A stretch of 64,000 bases of DNA, taken from contig JAEQBH010000032.1 of assembly GCA_016808115.1 (NCBI GenBank), forward strand, positions 764,959-828,958, written 5' to 3'. The notes below the pieces were generated by a model. That model searched no databases. It saw only the letters and a program-made list of their open reading frames with translations, and was not told the DNA's origin. A program made the translations under genes and the position numbers. This DNA comes from Tetrastigma voinierianum (Eukaryota; Streptophyta; Magnoliopsida; Vitales; Vitaceae). Shown one piece after another: positions 35,179-47,291 of this stretch. Position 1 is the first letter of the stretch. Each line of letters begins with the position of its first letter.

Positions 35179-36317
35179 GTTGGTGTTTGCCTTTTTCTAT
35201 ATAGACTAAAACCCCTCAAATTAACATAGCTACGAGAGCCTTACACTTCTCTTATCGTATGCCTTTGGATATAAGTTTGCTTGATAAATAATTTTCTCTT
35301 AATGTTCGGGATTTAAAAATAAGGGTCAAGTTTATGACCTTTACCAGAGTGCACAGGTCATACAAGTAAAATGCGAATGTAAGTCAGGGTATCATTCCCA
35401 CGAGATTGATGGCAGTGGATCGACTACTGACTACTAAAATTCCATACTATTTGGACTCAAAATTCGCAGTGAAGGTTTATCTGCAGTGGAAATTAAAATC
35501 CTATACTATTGAATGGTAAACTAAACTAAAACAAAGTAAATGAATGAAAATAAATTGTATACAAATGAATGGATTGAATCGGTTTCACGCGATAAGCGAA
35601 AACTATCATTGAAATCTGATGGAGCAGTCGATTCGGCACTAAACCCATTTGCTGCATTACATGTATGGATCAGTTGTGTGATTTCCTAATTATTGGAGTG
35701 GATTTCTCCATATTCGATTGGATATCTGCTTCTCTCGAAGACAGGGATCAAACCGGCTACACATATTCAAAACTCTCTTGCAAGATGCGGGTATTTTCTT
35801 TCTCGATACTTCGCACCCGTTTCCTGTTGATATGGAACTTTGCTTTACCTTCTCAGGATTTTCGCAAAGTTTCTACTACTTAATTGGTGGCTCAACCTCC
35901 AGATCTATGGGTTTATCCCTTTCCCTTGATTAGATCTAAGCTAACACGAGGATTGGAACTTACCTATAGATTAAGGTGAACTCTCTGATTATTTATATTG
36001 TTAAATACACCTCAAACTTGATTATGGCCGAATATGAGATTTATCAAATGAACTCTCGGAAGCTTACTTAGGTTCGTCAATGGTAGTCGAACATACCCGA
36101 AAGAATGCTCTCGACTCTCGGGAATCTCGGAGTCTACGTGTCACGAGGGCATCACGGATATCGAGGTAAGATGTCACCTTCTCGGCGGGTATTAGGTCTC
36201 TTACTATTGGGAACTTAGCCATTCAAAACAACGATTAAGTAAAGCAGAACGAATTAATTCTCCATAATTGTGCGGGAAGGCGTAACTAAATGTAATCAAA
36301 TCCAGCGAAATTTCCTT

Positions 36318-38306
36318 TGTAAGACCGAAATTCAATTTACGGAATAAGGCAAATGGTAATTTCAATTACAAAATTGAAATTTCGGTTAAAAATTCGGAAT
36401 TAATTCTCTAGATCTCGGATGATGAAACGGATTGCACCGTTGGAATCGTCTCGTGAAATCTAGCCAGCACGTAAAATTTCGTCGAATTCTAAAACAGTCG
36501 GAGTCGACACGTTTTGAGCATAGCGTTTAGTCTTGAAGTAAAGCGATTTTTCGATGCGACGAGTCGCATATAACTTCGTCTTCGTGTTCGCTTAAATTGG
36601 TATGAGTGAAATGATGAAAATGGACGGCGAGTTAGTGCGAATATCAAATGCGGTAAAGGGACATAAAGGTGATTTTTTGGAATAGTTAAAATGAGGAAAA
36701 AAGCGAATTAGCGAATAGTCTTCTTACTCGCCAAAGGCAAGAAACCATGAGGAACAAAAGATGAGATGAGTAGCCGTTGAGGCTTTTAGAGAGAGGTGCT
36801 TCTCTCTAAGTGTCTGAGGAAGATCAGGCTAGTGTTGGCGGTCTTGGGCGAGAAGGAAAAGAACGTTCTGCGCGGGACCCGAATTTCTGGCGTGGACTCG
36901 GGATCGGGAGTTTCTTCAAACTCCTTGAGGTAGGATTTTCTCCTACTTGAGTTTTACTTCCATTTTAAATGTTTTACTAATGTTTCGGTTGAATGAGGCC
37001 GTGAGGGGCCGTTTGGTCGATCAACAGCCTTAAATTAGAAATTCTTTGGGATTTTTCTCACCATCCGTGACAGTCCAGAAAAATTTAGTGGGTATGGGCT
37101 GTTTGGGTGTGGTTTGTGTTGATTTGTGTATTGAATGTTTGCTTGGTATACAATGGGCCGGGAATGGCCGTGGATTTCGGGTTCACTAAGTGAACCGTTG
37201 AGTTGTGACTTTTCGGGAATAGTAACCGAGGGTTTCACTATTCCCGAAACAGTGTCCTAAAATATAATTTCGTGAAAATATGTGTTTGGTTAAGTAATTC
37301 GAATCGAATTGCTTGTGTTTGGACATTAGCCAAAGTGAGCTAATTTTGGTGTTTGAAAGGATAATTACATAACATGTTGTGTGATTTAATTTTTATGTGA
37401 ATATATTCGTATTTATATATTTGCATGTGATTAGACTGTATTGGAATTGACACACATGCATTCCATATACACTGGAACATCCTAGGACTATAGGAGTTAG
37501 TGCATGAGATGAGTCTAGAGGAAATGGTTCGGAGGGTAGTCTAAAACATTAAATATCGGAGGGTAGTCCAAACAAATAATATCAATCGTCGGAGCGGCCG
37601 TTGATATTCATCGGTGGCCTGAAGCAAGTAATATATCAATCGTCGGACGATTGATATATATACATCGGAGTTGTCCACTAATAAAACAATAATTCTCATA
37701 CAAAGGCTTAGGCGAGTGTGAGAGAAGTCGGTGAGGACTCGGGATGCGAGTTGGTCCTGTAGACATTCAAGAGTAGGATCATGCGTTTGCTTGAATGTGT
37801 GTTTACTTTGGAACATTACTTACTTGCACTTAGGTGGTGAGTAGCCCACTTAGGGCGATTCTCCTCTTGAGCTTTAGCTCACCCCATTGTCAGGCCTTTA
37901 TTTCTGGTCACGGGGAGCGTGCGAGGGACGGCTAGTCTAGGGTGGGTGAAGAAAATGGGTGTGGCTTAGCTTTGATAATATTCACATGTATTAGAATTTG
38001 AGTACTTTAATATGTTGCATAAGAGTAAATATTTGACTCTTGTAACTATTGGGTATATAGTTGGATTCATAGTTAGTATGTATATTGAGTATAGTTATGG
38101 GCCCAAGTGGCCGTATTACTCATGTGATTGGATATATTGCATATATCAGACTGTTTGGGACAGGTAAATGCAGGTTTTGTAATTGGGTAGGCTCCGTCCT
38201 GAAAGGGCTGCCCGATTTTACTGAAGTGGCGTCGGGTAACTAGACATCCACTTGTATTACGGAGTTGACGGGTAGTCAAACGGACCCGAGGTTTTGGGGC
38301 GTCCTG
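36318..38306 (+). mobile_element. Solo LTR (TGTRAGACC family) nested in copy A
   Basis: It opens TGTAAGACCGAAATTC and shares its length with the interrupted LTR at 48672-52199. Shared landmarks are CTAGATCTCGGATG, ACCGTTGGAATCG, GAGGCCGTGAGKGGCCGTTTG, GGCCCAAGWGGCC and TGGGACAGG / AGGACAGG. The end is taken as GGGGCGTCCTG by alignment to CTTCACA at 52199, so the right limit is accurate to perhaps ten bases and no clean target duplication could be fixed. It is the innermost layer of the gypsy/LTR/LTR nest. Confidence 0.7.
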
Positions 38307-38699
38307 TTTGCGCTCGATTCTTGCATTGCGAATTAAGAAATGGATGCCCAGATCACCTTCTGATCTTTGTAATTGCAATAAAATTGAGAAGAAATGAATT
38401 CGAAATTTTAATGCAGATTTCATAGATTTTCAGCCTGATAATACTTAAGAAAAATAATAGAACTAAAGATCAGCTCTGCTCGTCTCTACCTTGCAGTTAT
38501 GATTAGCTCAAAAAAAATAAAAAAAATAAAAAAATCTACTCTAAAATATACCTTGGTTCCTCTTCTTCTCCCTTTTACGGGTAGTGAAGATGGAAAAAGC
38601 ACTTTACTCTTCTGACTATCTATTTATACTAAAAGAATTTGGTAGAATCTGAAATGCGGTGGAAATCGAAGAGGAAAATCCGCTCAGACCTGTGGCGAC

Positions 38700-39720
38700 C
38701 TCAAGTTGATGTCGCGACATGGACTAACAGTGCTGTGATCAATCGCGACTTCTTTCTTTAAGTTGCAGCAGTTTGTCTTACGTTGCCTTTGTCGATGGTC
38801 GCGACATCGTTTGTGGTCGCGACCTCATTTGCTCATCGTTCCTTCAGTGTTGATGTCGCGACCTCAGTTACATGTCGCGACATCATTGTCTTCCTATTCT
38901 TCCAGCTTCTGAGTTGCGACATCAGTTTTAGGTTACGATCTCATTTGCTCATTTTATGATGACTTCTTGTGGTGACTTTGATTCCTTGGTCGCAATCGTG
39001 TTGGTGGTCTTCTTACTTTCATATCTTTCAATTTTATGTCGCGACCTCATGGTGATGTCGCGACCTCTTTTGCTTCCCATTTATTTTCCTCAGGTTGCAA
39101 CCTCAGTTCTACGTTGCAACTATTCTCCTCTTTCCCACCTATTTTCCAGGTCGCGACCTCAGTTATATGTCGCGACATCAATTTCTTCTGCTCAGCTTTT
39201 CTTTAGGTCGCGACCTTAATGAGTGGTCGCGACATCATTTCTGATCCTTGACTTGTGAAAGGTCGCAAGTTCAGTTCCTGGCAAGTGCTTCTATTTGGCT
39301 ACAGGTTGCGACCTCCTTCCAAACTCTATCTTTGGTTGCACCTTAAATCTTCTGTTTGTATGTCGCGACATGGAGATGATATTCGCGACACAGTAGAGCC
39401 TTTTATTTAAACGGGTTCGCGACCTCTTTCTTTTTAAAAGCCTCTGCGGGTAGCTTCATAGATGGATCCTTGTCGCAGACTTGAGTGGTTTGCGACATCA
39501 AGGTGATGTCGCGACATGAATTTCTTCCTTGATTGGCTGCTTCAGTCTCGATCACGTTTTCTTTGTCGCAGCCTCATGCTGAGTCACGACTTCGCTTGTT
39601 CAAAGTTTTCTATTTCTTCTTCGAATGAATCACGATGTCGTGACTTTGAATTTGTTGGCAACTGAGCATTCCTGTCGCGACTTAAATTTTTAGTTGTGAC
39701 CTCGGTCTGCAGTGCAAATT
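38700..39720. repeat. Array of the palindrome GTCGCGAC
   Basis: The 8-bp palindrome GTCGCGAC occurs at least a dozen times intact, plus many one-base variants. It is often in pairs about 18-20 bases apart with the tails CCTCA and ATCA (near 38855/38874, 39040/39058, 39151/39171, 39208/39226). In the minus-strand LTR it lies upstream of the TATA box, i.e. in U3. Similar but diverged clusters sit at the same place in copies B (GTTGCGACGAA, about 23460-23720) and C (GTCGCGACATC, about 61186-61275). Confidence 0.8.
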
Positions 39721-39880
39721 TGGTTTCTTACGATTTTGCTAAGATTTGAGTTTCTCATTGTATTTTCTGCAAAATGAAATTTGAGTTAATCATCCACTAC
39801 GCAATTAAATCACATTTATCTTGTAACATACTCAGAAAAATGGATTAAAAATCTAATGAGTTTTTGGACTCATCAGTTGG

Positions 39881-40119
39881 TGACGCAGAGCGCCTCCACC
39901 TCGTCCATGTTGGCCCGCACAGTCTCTAGCGCGCCTCCGGGAGGTTGGCTGTCCACGTCGCCTAGCTGGTCTTACATCCTTGGAGGATTGGCGTTGCTCA
40001 CGCGTGTTCGGGTTAATACCATCGGTCGTTAGAGAGATTGACTTTGTTGTAAAGAAGGCGTCGTTCCCGCAGGCAGTATGGCGATGATGCATTTTCAACG
40101 AGGCGGGTTGGGCGTGTCG
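39881..40119 (-). pseudogene. Tat-like gag remnant, N-terminal part
   Basis: This is the piece of gag between the 5' LTR and the nested solo LTR. It reads in a frame of the 145-codon minus-strand stretch 40290-39853 (QSSKDVRPARRRGQPTSRRRA) and, in a second frame, as ETVRANMDEVEALCVTN. The latter fits better before the coiled region on the other side of the insertion. The apparent ATG at 40290 lies inside the LTR and is unlikely to be the true start. Confidence 0.5.
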
Positions 40120-40121
40120 GG

Positions 40122-40718
40122 TGTTGAGCGATTTGCGCTGCGGGCGTTGTACTCTTACAAAACAAGAAACAAAGACGATCGGCGGGGCCGCCGTTGCCTC
40201 TCTAATGCTAAGTCGGTCCTTATCTTGTGAAGAAAATATCAAGCGCCCAGATAATGAAGTTTTACATTGCATCTGTTTCGTACCTTTCACTTATGAGGTG
40301 GCATGGTATTTATAATGGATGATCATGACAACTTTTCTAATTGGATTATGATACTGAATAGTATGTTTCCTAGTTGAATGATGACATTGAATAATATGTT
40401 TCATAGTTGGAGGATGATACAATATTTTTCTCACTCGGTAGGAAATTTTCTTTCCTTATCGTAAACCAACTAATAAAGGATAATTTAGGGGTGATAATTG
40501 GGGAATATCTTACTTTCCTGATTGGTGGAGATTGAGTGTTTTCCCCTAATACGGATTCCTTGAGCTACCAGCCTTTTAAAGGGGTGAATTGGACCCTTGT
40601 TTTGGGCCTATATTTGGAGGATGTCATCAAAGGCCTATTACTAGTACTTGGCTCGTTTTTAATCCCGTTTTGAGCTTGCGTCTTAAGCCTGCGCACCTAT
40701 TCATTTCAAACCCCATCA
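40122..40718 (-). repeat. Tat-like element 5' LTR
   Basis: Partner of 31170-31739, with a small internal duplication (AATAGTATGTTTCCTAGTTG / AATAATATGTTTCATAGTTG around 40359-40410) that is absent from the left copy. Confidence 0.8.
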
Positions 40719-43381
40719 CTTTCCATAATGGTCTATAAAGGTTTTTAAATATATATATATATTCTAAAATTATTAGAAAATCAAAACTAAAATCAAGAGC
40801 TTTTTGGGTTGGGTTTTGCCTAAGAAAGGAACGGTACCTTTAATTAATTAAGTCAGACAAACAAACAAACTAATTCAAACATTAGTATAAAAATAAACAA
40901 ACAACAGTGCGTTGAACGGTTCGTGTTGGAGTTGATTAGATCCAAACAAACTAAAGTCAAATAGTTTATTTCATTAATTCAAACTAATAAAACAAAAATA
41001 TAATGTTCCATAATTCTTATTTTTCATATGTAAAAAAAGAGTTCAATTTTTTTGTGTAAAATATATATCTGATAATTTATAGAAACAAAATAACACACCC
41101 ATTGTTATAACATATTATTATTGTGTGTGTGTGTATAAATACCCTTCCTTGCATTTGGAGCGTCAATATATTAAAAGAGAATAAATCAAATTGAATGTAT
41201 ACATCCCTCTACATACATCATTTTTTAACTTTAATTACATTTTTTTGTAGGGATAAGGTACACAATGTCATAATGTTTGGTCATATGTCTAGCGACAATA
41301 AGCTTTTCGTGTTTAAGCGTTGTCTCTAACGTTGTTTCGTAGCTGAGTAATGCTTATAGTGTCATGCACTTATAATTTATTAATGTATCACGTTGTTGGG
41401 TGACACATCAACGATGTTAGATACCCGTTTGCCTATATGTTCATTGGATTGAGATATGGACATGTTTGAGCTAAAAACAAATGTTAGTGGTAGCATTAAA
41501 CCCAAAAAATCTTTATGAGCCAAATTGAATAAATGACCAAACATCAAAGGCATTTGTGTATCTTATCATATTCTTTGTAGAAATAATACTTTATTTAACA
41601 TAATTACATTGTATTAAAAACATATCAAGGTGGTTGCTCATAATGCACAATATATAATAGTTTTACCAAAATATACAAGCCATATGATTTGTAAGTGGAC
41701 AAATATAATTGTACATATTTCTCTAAATACATAATTTGTAAAATATATCCTTTGCAAAAGTGATGAGCACAAGGAATGTTGATGACTTTAAAAAAAAAAA
41801 AATCTATTCTTGTCTTATCACTCCTCCTTTTTGATAATGAAAGTTTCTAAGCCATACAATTTCTTGCATATGAACTCCAAGAAGATAAGTATATTACATA
41901 CTAAAACTAGAAATTGATGTCTTAACAAAAAAGCATAAAAGACAGCAAGCATAAATTTAAAGAAAAAAATAGAGAGGCATAAACAATTCCTATGCTTTTA
42001 TCTAAAAATGATACCATTCTTAGTTTGTCTCTTTCCACTAGACTTATTCATCTATCCATTCTTTAATTTATCATTCCTATATATATATTTTTTTTTTGCT
42101 TAAGGGAATGATGCCTACAATTTACAATTCATATGATAACACTTTATAAAACCAACCTTGTATTCTCCGAGTTGACATGGCTCCAAAAAAGTAAAGAGAA
42201 AAGGCAACTGAAACACTATCTACCATAAGTTATCAATGTTCTCTTACTTGAAGATGTAAATAGAATAGGAAGAAAGAATCAACAATTAAATCAAGTTATG
42301 ATGGAAAAGACTTAAAGAGAGAGTATATGTGTTTTTCTCTTTTGGGTTGATGTGGAAAGAGATGAGTATATATACTTTGAAATGAGTGAAAGATAGATGC
42401 TCTCGTTTTCTCTTCTCCTCTTCCCCTTCTGTTTATGCTTGTACTCCTCCATCCATTTTAAGTTTACTGTAATTTAACTTTAAAGTGGATAATGGTTTGA
42501 GAGTGTACTCTTCTTCATTTTTGGTTATGGATTTGATTTTTTTTTCTTTTCATTATTAGACAAATTATTTGAAATTTGGCAAAAAAAATTTTGACATTTA
42601 TTCACTTTGCGATCATTACAATGTTACAGTATTTTGATATGTGGAACTGATTCATTACTTATGTCTTATTGACAGCTATGAATTGAGCAAGGTCTAATTG
42701 GCAAGATTTGTAAATTTGTAAATTTAGTATACTTTAAAGTGTTGTTATAACAATTTATTTTATTCTACTATAGTGTTTTCAGAGCTAAAAGTAGATTAAG
42801 TAACTATTACTTTTAGGGTAATTACTTATTTTTAATTTTAATTTTCTTGATTTCAAGGAAATAATAGAAAGCAAAAACAAGTTAATTAAGGAACATGGTT
42901 TTTTCATGTTTGGTTTCATAGTGAAAAATTAGAAAATTAAATATTATTAAAATTATTAAATTGTTTATATATTTCAAAACTCTTTAGTTCTTATATAATG
43001 AAAAATGAAATAAATTTGAAGAAAAATATGATAATAATTTGTTGGACTCAATTTATTTTTTATTTTCCTTCACATTTTCTTTCTTTACATGCTTCTTCTT
43101 CTTCCGACCTATTTCTTTTTTGTCACATTTGTCCTCAACTTTTTTAAAAACCAAACATAGCAAGGGATGCATTGATATAAGCATTGTTGGTAAAAGCACT
43201 TTCAAATGAAATAATTCTATATTAGGGAAAAAAAAAAGAATTCAATTTAAACTCCTTCTTAATGATTGGTTGTTGTAAGATTGTGCAATGACTATAAATA
43301 TTAGTACGTGAAGGTAAAATAAGAAAGGCCCAAAGAGAGTGGTACTTCTGTTCTTCTTTTGGTGGAAATGAAGTATTGAGA
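40719..43381. other. AT-rich intergenic stretch
   Basis: I recognise no coding region or element ends. A short (GT)n lies near 41124-41135. A TATA-like GTATATATAC at about 42367, followed by a pyrimidine-rich stretch (42398-42435), could belong to a promoter, but no gene is visible on either side. Confidence 0.45.
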
Positions 43382-45541
43382 TGTAATACCCATAATTTCA
43401 AAAGAAAAAAAACAAAAGAGGGAATAAGAGGATTGTTTGCAATTTCTTAAAGTTTAAAGGAGCTTTTAACTAATATAGGAATGTTTTGCTGAAAGGGAAT
43501 TTGTCAACACAATCTTAACCTTTTTCATCTTTTTTTTTTCTCTCAAGGAGAGGAGAGTTGAGTTAGGGTTTCACAAGAGAGAAGCTTGAAGCTTTAGAAA
43601 CATCAACCTTAAGTAAGCATTCTTTTTCCCTCTTGATTCTTAGTAGTTTGAGTTTTCAAATGTTTAGATTTGCAAGCTTAGGGCTTTTTAAAACTTGAAA
43701 ATATGAAACCCTAGAAATGATAAGAACGTATACAGTCAAAGAAACTTGATTAAAGTTTGATGTTGAATGTATTTAGGCAAATTCTCACTATTGGAAACTT
43801 AAATTTGAAAACCTAAGGTTACCTAAACTTTCAAGTATGAAACCCTAGGAATGTAGGAAAAGACATGTGAAATTTGTTTGAGAATTGGTATTTGATGTAT
43901 TTTGGTAGTTATTGGACCAGAAAACTTTGGATTTGAAACTTTAGAGGATTCCCTACAAGTTACAAATAACCACTTGTTCATAAAAGATTTGAGAATTTCA
44001 GCAAAAATTATGTTTATGACAAAATCCTAATTTTAGGGTTTAAGGAATTGATAGAGTTTGGAAAATGAGTGATGTTGAGGCTCTTGTGGAAATGGCCTAA
44101 TTTATTTGAAATTCTCAAGCTAAGAACCTTTGAGATTTTAGATTTAAAATATTTTGGTTCCTAGAAAGAAAAATATTAAATTATTATTTTGTCTAATAAG
44201 ATGTTATTCATATTATTCGGGTGATTTGTGACTCTTTGAGGCTTTTTGGTTTTTGCTAGTACCTTGAAATACTAGGTACGGAAAATTAATGCAATTTTTC
44301 CTATAAAACAAAATATTTTGTTAGTATATGTGAATATGAGTTTTGAAATTTTCTAGTTATTTAAATCTCATGTATGGATCAAATGCGTGTTTTATATGGA
44401 AAGTGGATTTGAAAGTGTTTACGGTAAAAATTGAAAGTTATGGAGATATGCTTTTGTATTTTTGTGAAATTGGAAACATGAAAAAATATATGATTTTGGT
44501 TTATATGGCCCTTGTCAATTGGTATGAAGCGATACATCACGACTCGATAATAGTATAAAACTTTGTGCATATGACCTTTGTCGGTAGGTATTAACTTGAC
44601 AAATATATTTGGTCAATGGGTATAAACTTGACAAATCTGACTCATATCATTGTGTATAAATTTGACAAATATGACCCTGTCAATGGGTATAAACAGCGAA
44701 TATGGCGAAGTGTCGATGGGTATAAAACGACAAATATGGTCCCGATCAATGGATATAAACTTGACAAATACGGCCTCAATCAATGAGTTATAGTAGTTGA
44801 CCAAATGGCCCTCGTCAACGGGTTAAAATAGTTAACATTTTATTTAAAACAAATACTTCTGAGAATCATGAGTATATGTTTTTGAAAAATTGGTGGATTT
44901 GACTATGATATGAAATTGTATGAGAAATAGAAAATATGATAAACATTGGTTTGAAATATATTTCTCTTATTGTTCTTGTATTCAAGAATTTTATGGGATT
45001 TTTGAGGAAATGAAAAAAAAAATGTTATATCTCAAATTTTGAGAATTTTAGAGTATTTGATTTATGAAACTGTATTAAAATTCTTTATTAGGCTTTTAAT
45101 TCACTTCTTATTGTTGATCATTTTTGGTATCTTAGAGATTGACGATGAGTAATGCTAGGGTAGGTAGGGATGAGAGTTGAGAACTTTTTGAATTAGTGTC
45201 TTGTTACAAAGTTTGTTGTTTTAGATTGAATGTTTGTTAATTTCATGTGGAGAATTTATGTTGTTAGAATGTTATGTTTTAAAACTATTAGCTTTGAAGA
45301 ATTTATCTTGTTGGGAGATGTTAGCTTAATGTTATGTTGTTATATTTTAAGGGAGAATTTAAGTCATTGGAAGTTGTTGTTTACGAAGTTAGTTCAAATT
45401 TTGCAAAAAAAAAAAAGTGCTCTCCTGAGACAAACCAAGGATTCAAGGAAGGAATTTTAAAAGTGTCATTTATAGGTGGAGTTTTAGTATCATATATGTG
45501 AATTGACAATAACACCCTTAGTTCAGAGCTGGGGTGTTATA
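43382..45541 (+). mobile_element. Solo LTR (TGTAATACCC opening)
   Basis: It opens TGTAATACCCATAATTTC and ends GAGCTGGGGTGTTATA; opening and end mirror each other. Flanks TGAGA (43377-43381) and TGATA (45542-45546) form a 5-bp target duplication with one mismatch. About 2.16 kb, with no coding domain. The part near 43550-43620 (AGTTAGGGTTTCACAAGAGAG) looks like the transcribed leader. It contains a 33-34-bp tandem array. Confidence 0.8.
44514..44822. repeat. Minisatellite, 33-34-bp unit, about 9 copies
   Basis: Unit core CAATGGGTATAAACTTGACA followed by AATATGGCCCT. Unit starts can be read at about 44514, 44547, 44580, 44614, 44648, 44681, 44714, 44747, 44781 and 44816, a very regular step of 33 or 34 bases. 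It lies inside the solo LTR. Confidence 0.85.
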
Positions 45542-45546
45542 TGATA

Positions 45547-45852
45547 CTAAAGAAAGATATCTTTTAGACTTGATATTTGCAATGTTTGTTAGGTATGATA
45601 AAAGTATGTAAGAATATTTTATACTTTATGCTGGGTAGACTAAGGTGGCCTTTGGTTTTTTTGTTTTTGGTTTTTTACTTAATGTTGAATATAATTTTTG
45701 TTATGAATAGTGTTTAATCATTTTTTCTTAAAAAATCAATCTTTTAATTTTTATCTAAAATTTGATTAACTAGATCATAAAGTATATAATTTTCTCATTG
45801 ATTATCTAGTTTTTTCTTAATAAAAAAACATTAATAGAGACAATTAGAAAAA

Positions 45853-45888
<36 letters not shown>

Positions 45889-46408
45889 CTTTTTTGGTAT
45901 TTTTTGGGAGCTAAATATAACCTTACAATTATATAATACTTTTTCCTTTCTTAACAAAAACTTAATTCTTAATAAATAATAAATCAATAAATTATAATAT
46001 TCATGCTTGGTTTAAAAATAAAAATCGGAGGAATTCATTTTATTTTCACTTTCAGTTTATTTGAGCATCTAAGTCATTTACCTCAGAACTTAGTAAGAGC
46101 ACGGATTTAACGATAGTTATATCATAAGTTAATGAAGTTTGGAAAAGTAAAGAAAACATATGCATACTTTCCTTTAGTGCAAAGTGACTAGTTGGTTTAC
46201 GAAAGAAGGATATGCATACACAATCTTTTGTTTCCCTCTCTTGTTGTACACCGGCCAATATGTATTCTCGATCCATCTATTGCAAGTTAGAATACTTAAT
46301 ACAACTTCTTCACAAAAATTCATTTAATACAACTTCTTTACAAATATTTAGTTAGTTCTTGATGTAGTATGTGGTACATGTTTATGGAAACAAAGACATA
46401 TCATCTTT
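45547..46408. other. AT-rich intergenic stretch
   Basis: Nothing recognised besides the (AT)n tract. Confidence 0.4.
45855..45888. repeat. (AT)n microsatellite
   Basis: About 17 uninterrupted AT dinucleotides. Confidence 0.9.
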
Positions 46409-46667
46409 TGTTAGAGGATGAAATAATAGGTTGAGGTTACAGGCGAATCGTGTCTGATACGATTGAGGGTATAGTATTTTGTAAATAGTCATATCTAGGG
46501 TTATTATAAATACCCTCTGTGTAAGCTATTTCTAAATAGTGTAAGTTTGAAATTTTAATGGATTCTCGTGGATGTAAACACGCTACCAAACCACGTAAAT
46601 ATCATTTGTGTTCTTCTGATTCTTCTTTGATTTATATATCATTATTTTTGTTACATGAATCACAACA
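46409..46667 (+). mobile_element. Solo Ty1/copia LTR
   Basis: It opens TGTTAGAGGATG and ends ATCACAACA. A TATAAATAC box at about 46516 is followed by CTCGTGGATGTAAACACG and CCAAACCACGTAAATATC, which is the widespread plant copia U5 block (…GTGGA-TGTAGG…CCGAACCACGTAAAT…). No gag or pol adjoins it. Flanks TCTTT and GTTCT agree only partly, so the target duplication is doubtful. Confidence 0.75.
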
Positions 46668-46772
46668 GTTCTATATAAAATAGTATTCTTAATTTGTTAA
46701 GTACTATCTAATTAACATAAAGTTTAATATAAAAAAGTAAAATTATGTTTTTCATTACACTAGAAAGTAGTA

Positions 46773-47283
46773 GAGGGAGTTAACGAGGTCAATTTGCTTG
46801 TAAAGCTATTCAAGCTTGACTTGTGAAGTACTTGAATTCGACTTGGGGATTAGGTGAAGTCAAGCTCAGTTAAATGTGATTTATCGAGTCAAGTTGTGTT
46901 TAGTATCATGTCACCGACTCAGTAATTCGCAAGCTAAATAGAGTTTTACTATGTTATTGTTTGTCAGTATCACAAGAAGTTTAAATTTATTCAAACTTAA
47001 TCGAGGTTGAACACAAGGTCAATTTCAAATCAAAATTCGAGGTTCAAGTATAATTATTAATTAAAATTTTAAATTGATTCAAGTTTTGTCAGTCGAGTTT
47101 GGGTAGCTCGACTATCTTTTGAATCGAGTTTTGAACATCTAAAAAAAGCTCAATCCAAAGTTCAGTCAAGTTTGAACTTCAAGTTTTGAATTTTGAGTAA
47201 GTCGAGTCAAGTTTCGAGTTTCGAGTTTTAATCAAGTTAAACTCGAGCTTGGTCCTCTATCAACTCGATTTGATTACACCCCT
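46773..47283. mobile_element. hAT-like MITE
   Basis: The right end TCGATTTGATTACACCCCT is the usual plant hAT-type terminus (AGGGGTGTAAT... in reverse). The left end GAGGGAGTTAACGAGGTCAA is a decayed inverted copy. The interior is full of inverted CTCGA / TCGAG blocks (AAGCTCAGTT, CGAGTTTTAATCAAG). AAGTAGTA (46765-46772) and AAGTAACA (47284-47291) form an 8-bp target duplication with two mismatches. About 511 bp, no coding. Confidence 0.7.
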
Positions 47284-47291
47284 AAGTAACA

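Larger units (their letters stand above)
35184..39875 (-). mobile_element. Solo LTR of the TGATGAGT family (copy A), split by another LTR
   Basis: On the minus strand it opens TGATGAGTCCAAAAACTC and ends GAAAAAGGCAAACA. The pentamer GTTGG is present at 35179-35183 and at 39876-39880, a perfect target duplication. Joining the flanks restores continuous gag sequence (...CTGCGTCACCAAC / TAACACTTGCTG...). Without the nested LTR (36318-38306) the length is about 2.7 kb. It shares with copies B and C the opening and a late block that on the plus strand reads GGTATCATTCCCACGAGATTG. A TATA box (TATAAATA, minus strand, about 38621-38628) follows the palindrome array at 38700-39700. No internal coding domain is present. 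Confidence 0.85.
31170..40718 (-). mobile_element. Non-autonomous Ty3/gypsy element, Tat-like, with nested insertions
   Basis: Direct repeats at 31170-31739 and 40122-40718 share long blocks (CTTTCCTTATCGTAAACCAACTAATAA is split between them only by point changes) and are the LTRs. On the minus strand a polypurine tract, GTCGGGGGCAAA, lies directly before the TGACAGGC opening of the left LTR, which fixes the orientation. Right to left: 5' LTR, start of gag (40119-39881), an inserted solo LTR (35184-39875), rest of gag (35178-34600), a tandem array (about 34590-31900), 3' LTR. I see no protease, reverse transcriptase, RNase H or integrase, so the element depended on relatives. Outer flanking pentamers do not match convincingly. 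Confidence 0.75.

Noticed and set aside
39853..40290. 145-codon minus-strand frame taken as one gene
   Set aside because: Its start lies within the 5' LTR and its end runs past the target duplication into the nested LTR; only the middle is gag.
31170..40718. Possible endogenous pararetrovirus instead of a gypsy element
   Set aside because: Direct LTRs, a polypurine tract and Tat-type gag motifs identify a Ty3/gypsy retrotransposon; no movement-protein or viral coat motifs were seen.
44514..44822. CRISPR-like look of regularly spaced units
   Set aside because: Units are contiguous with no unique spacers, lie in a plant LTR, and no cas genes exist in the window.
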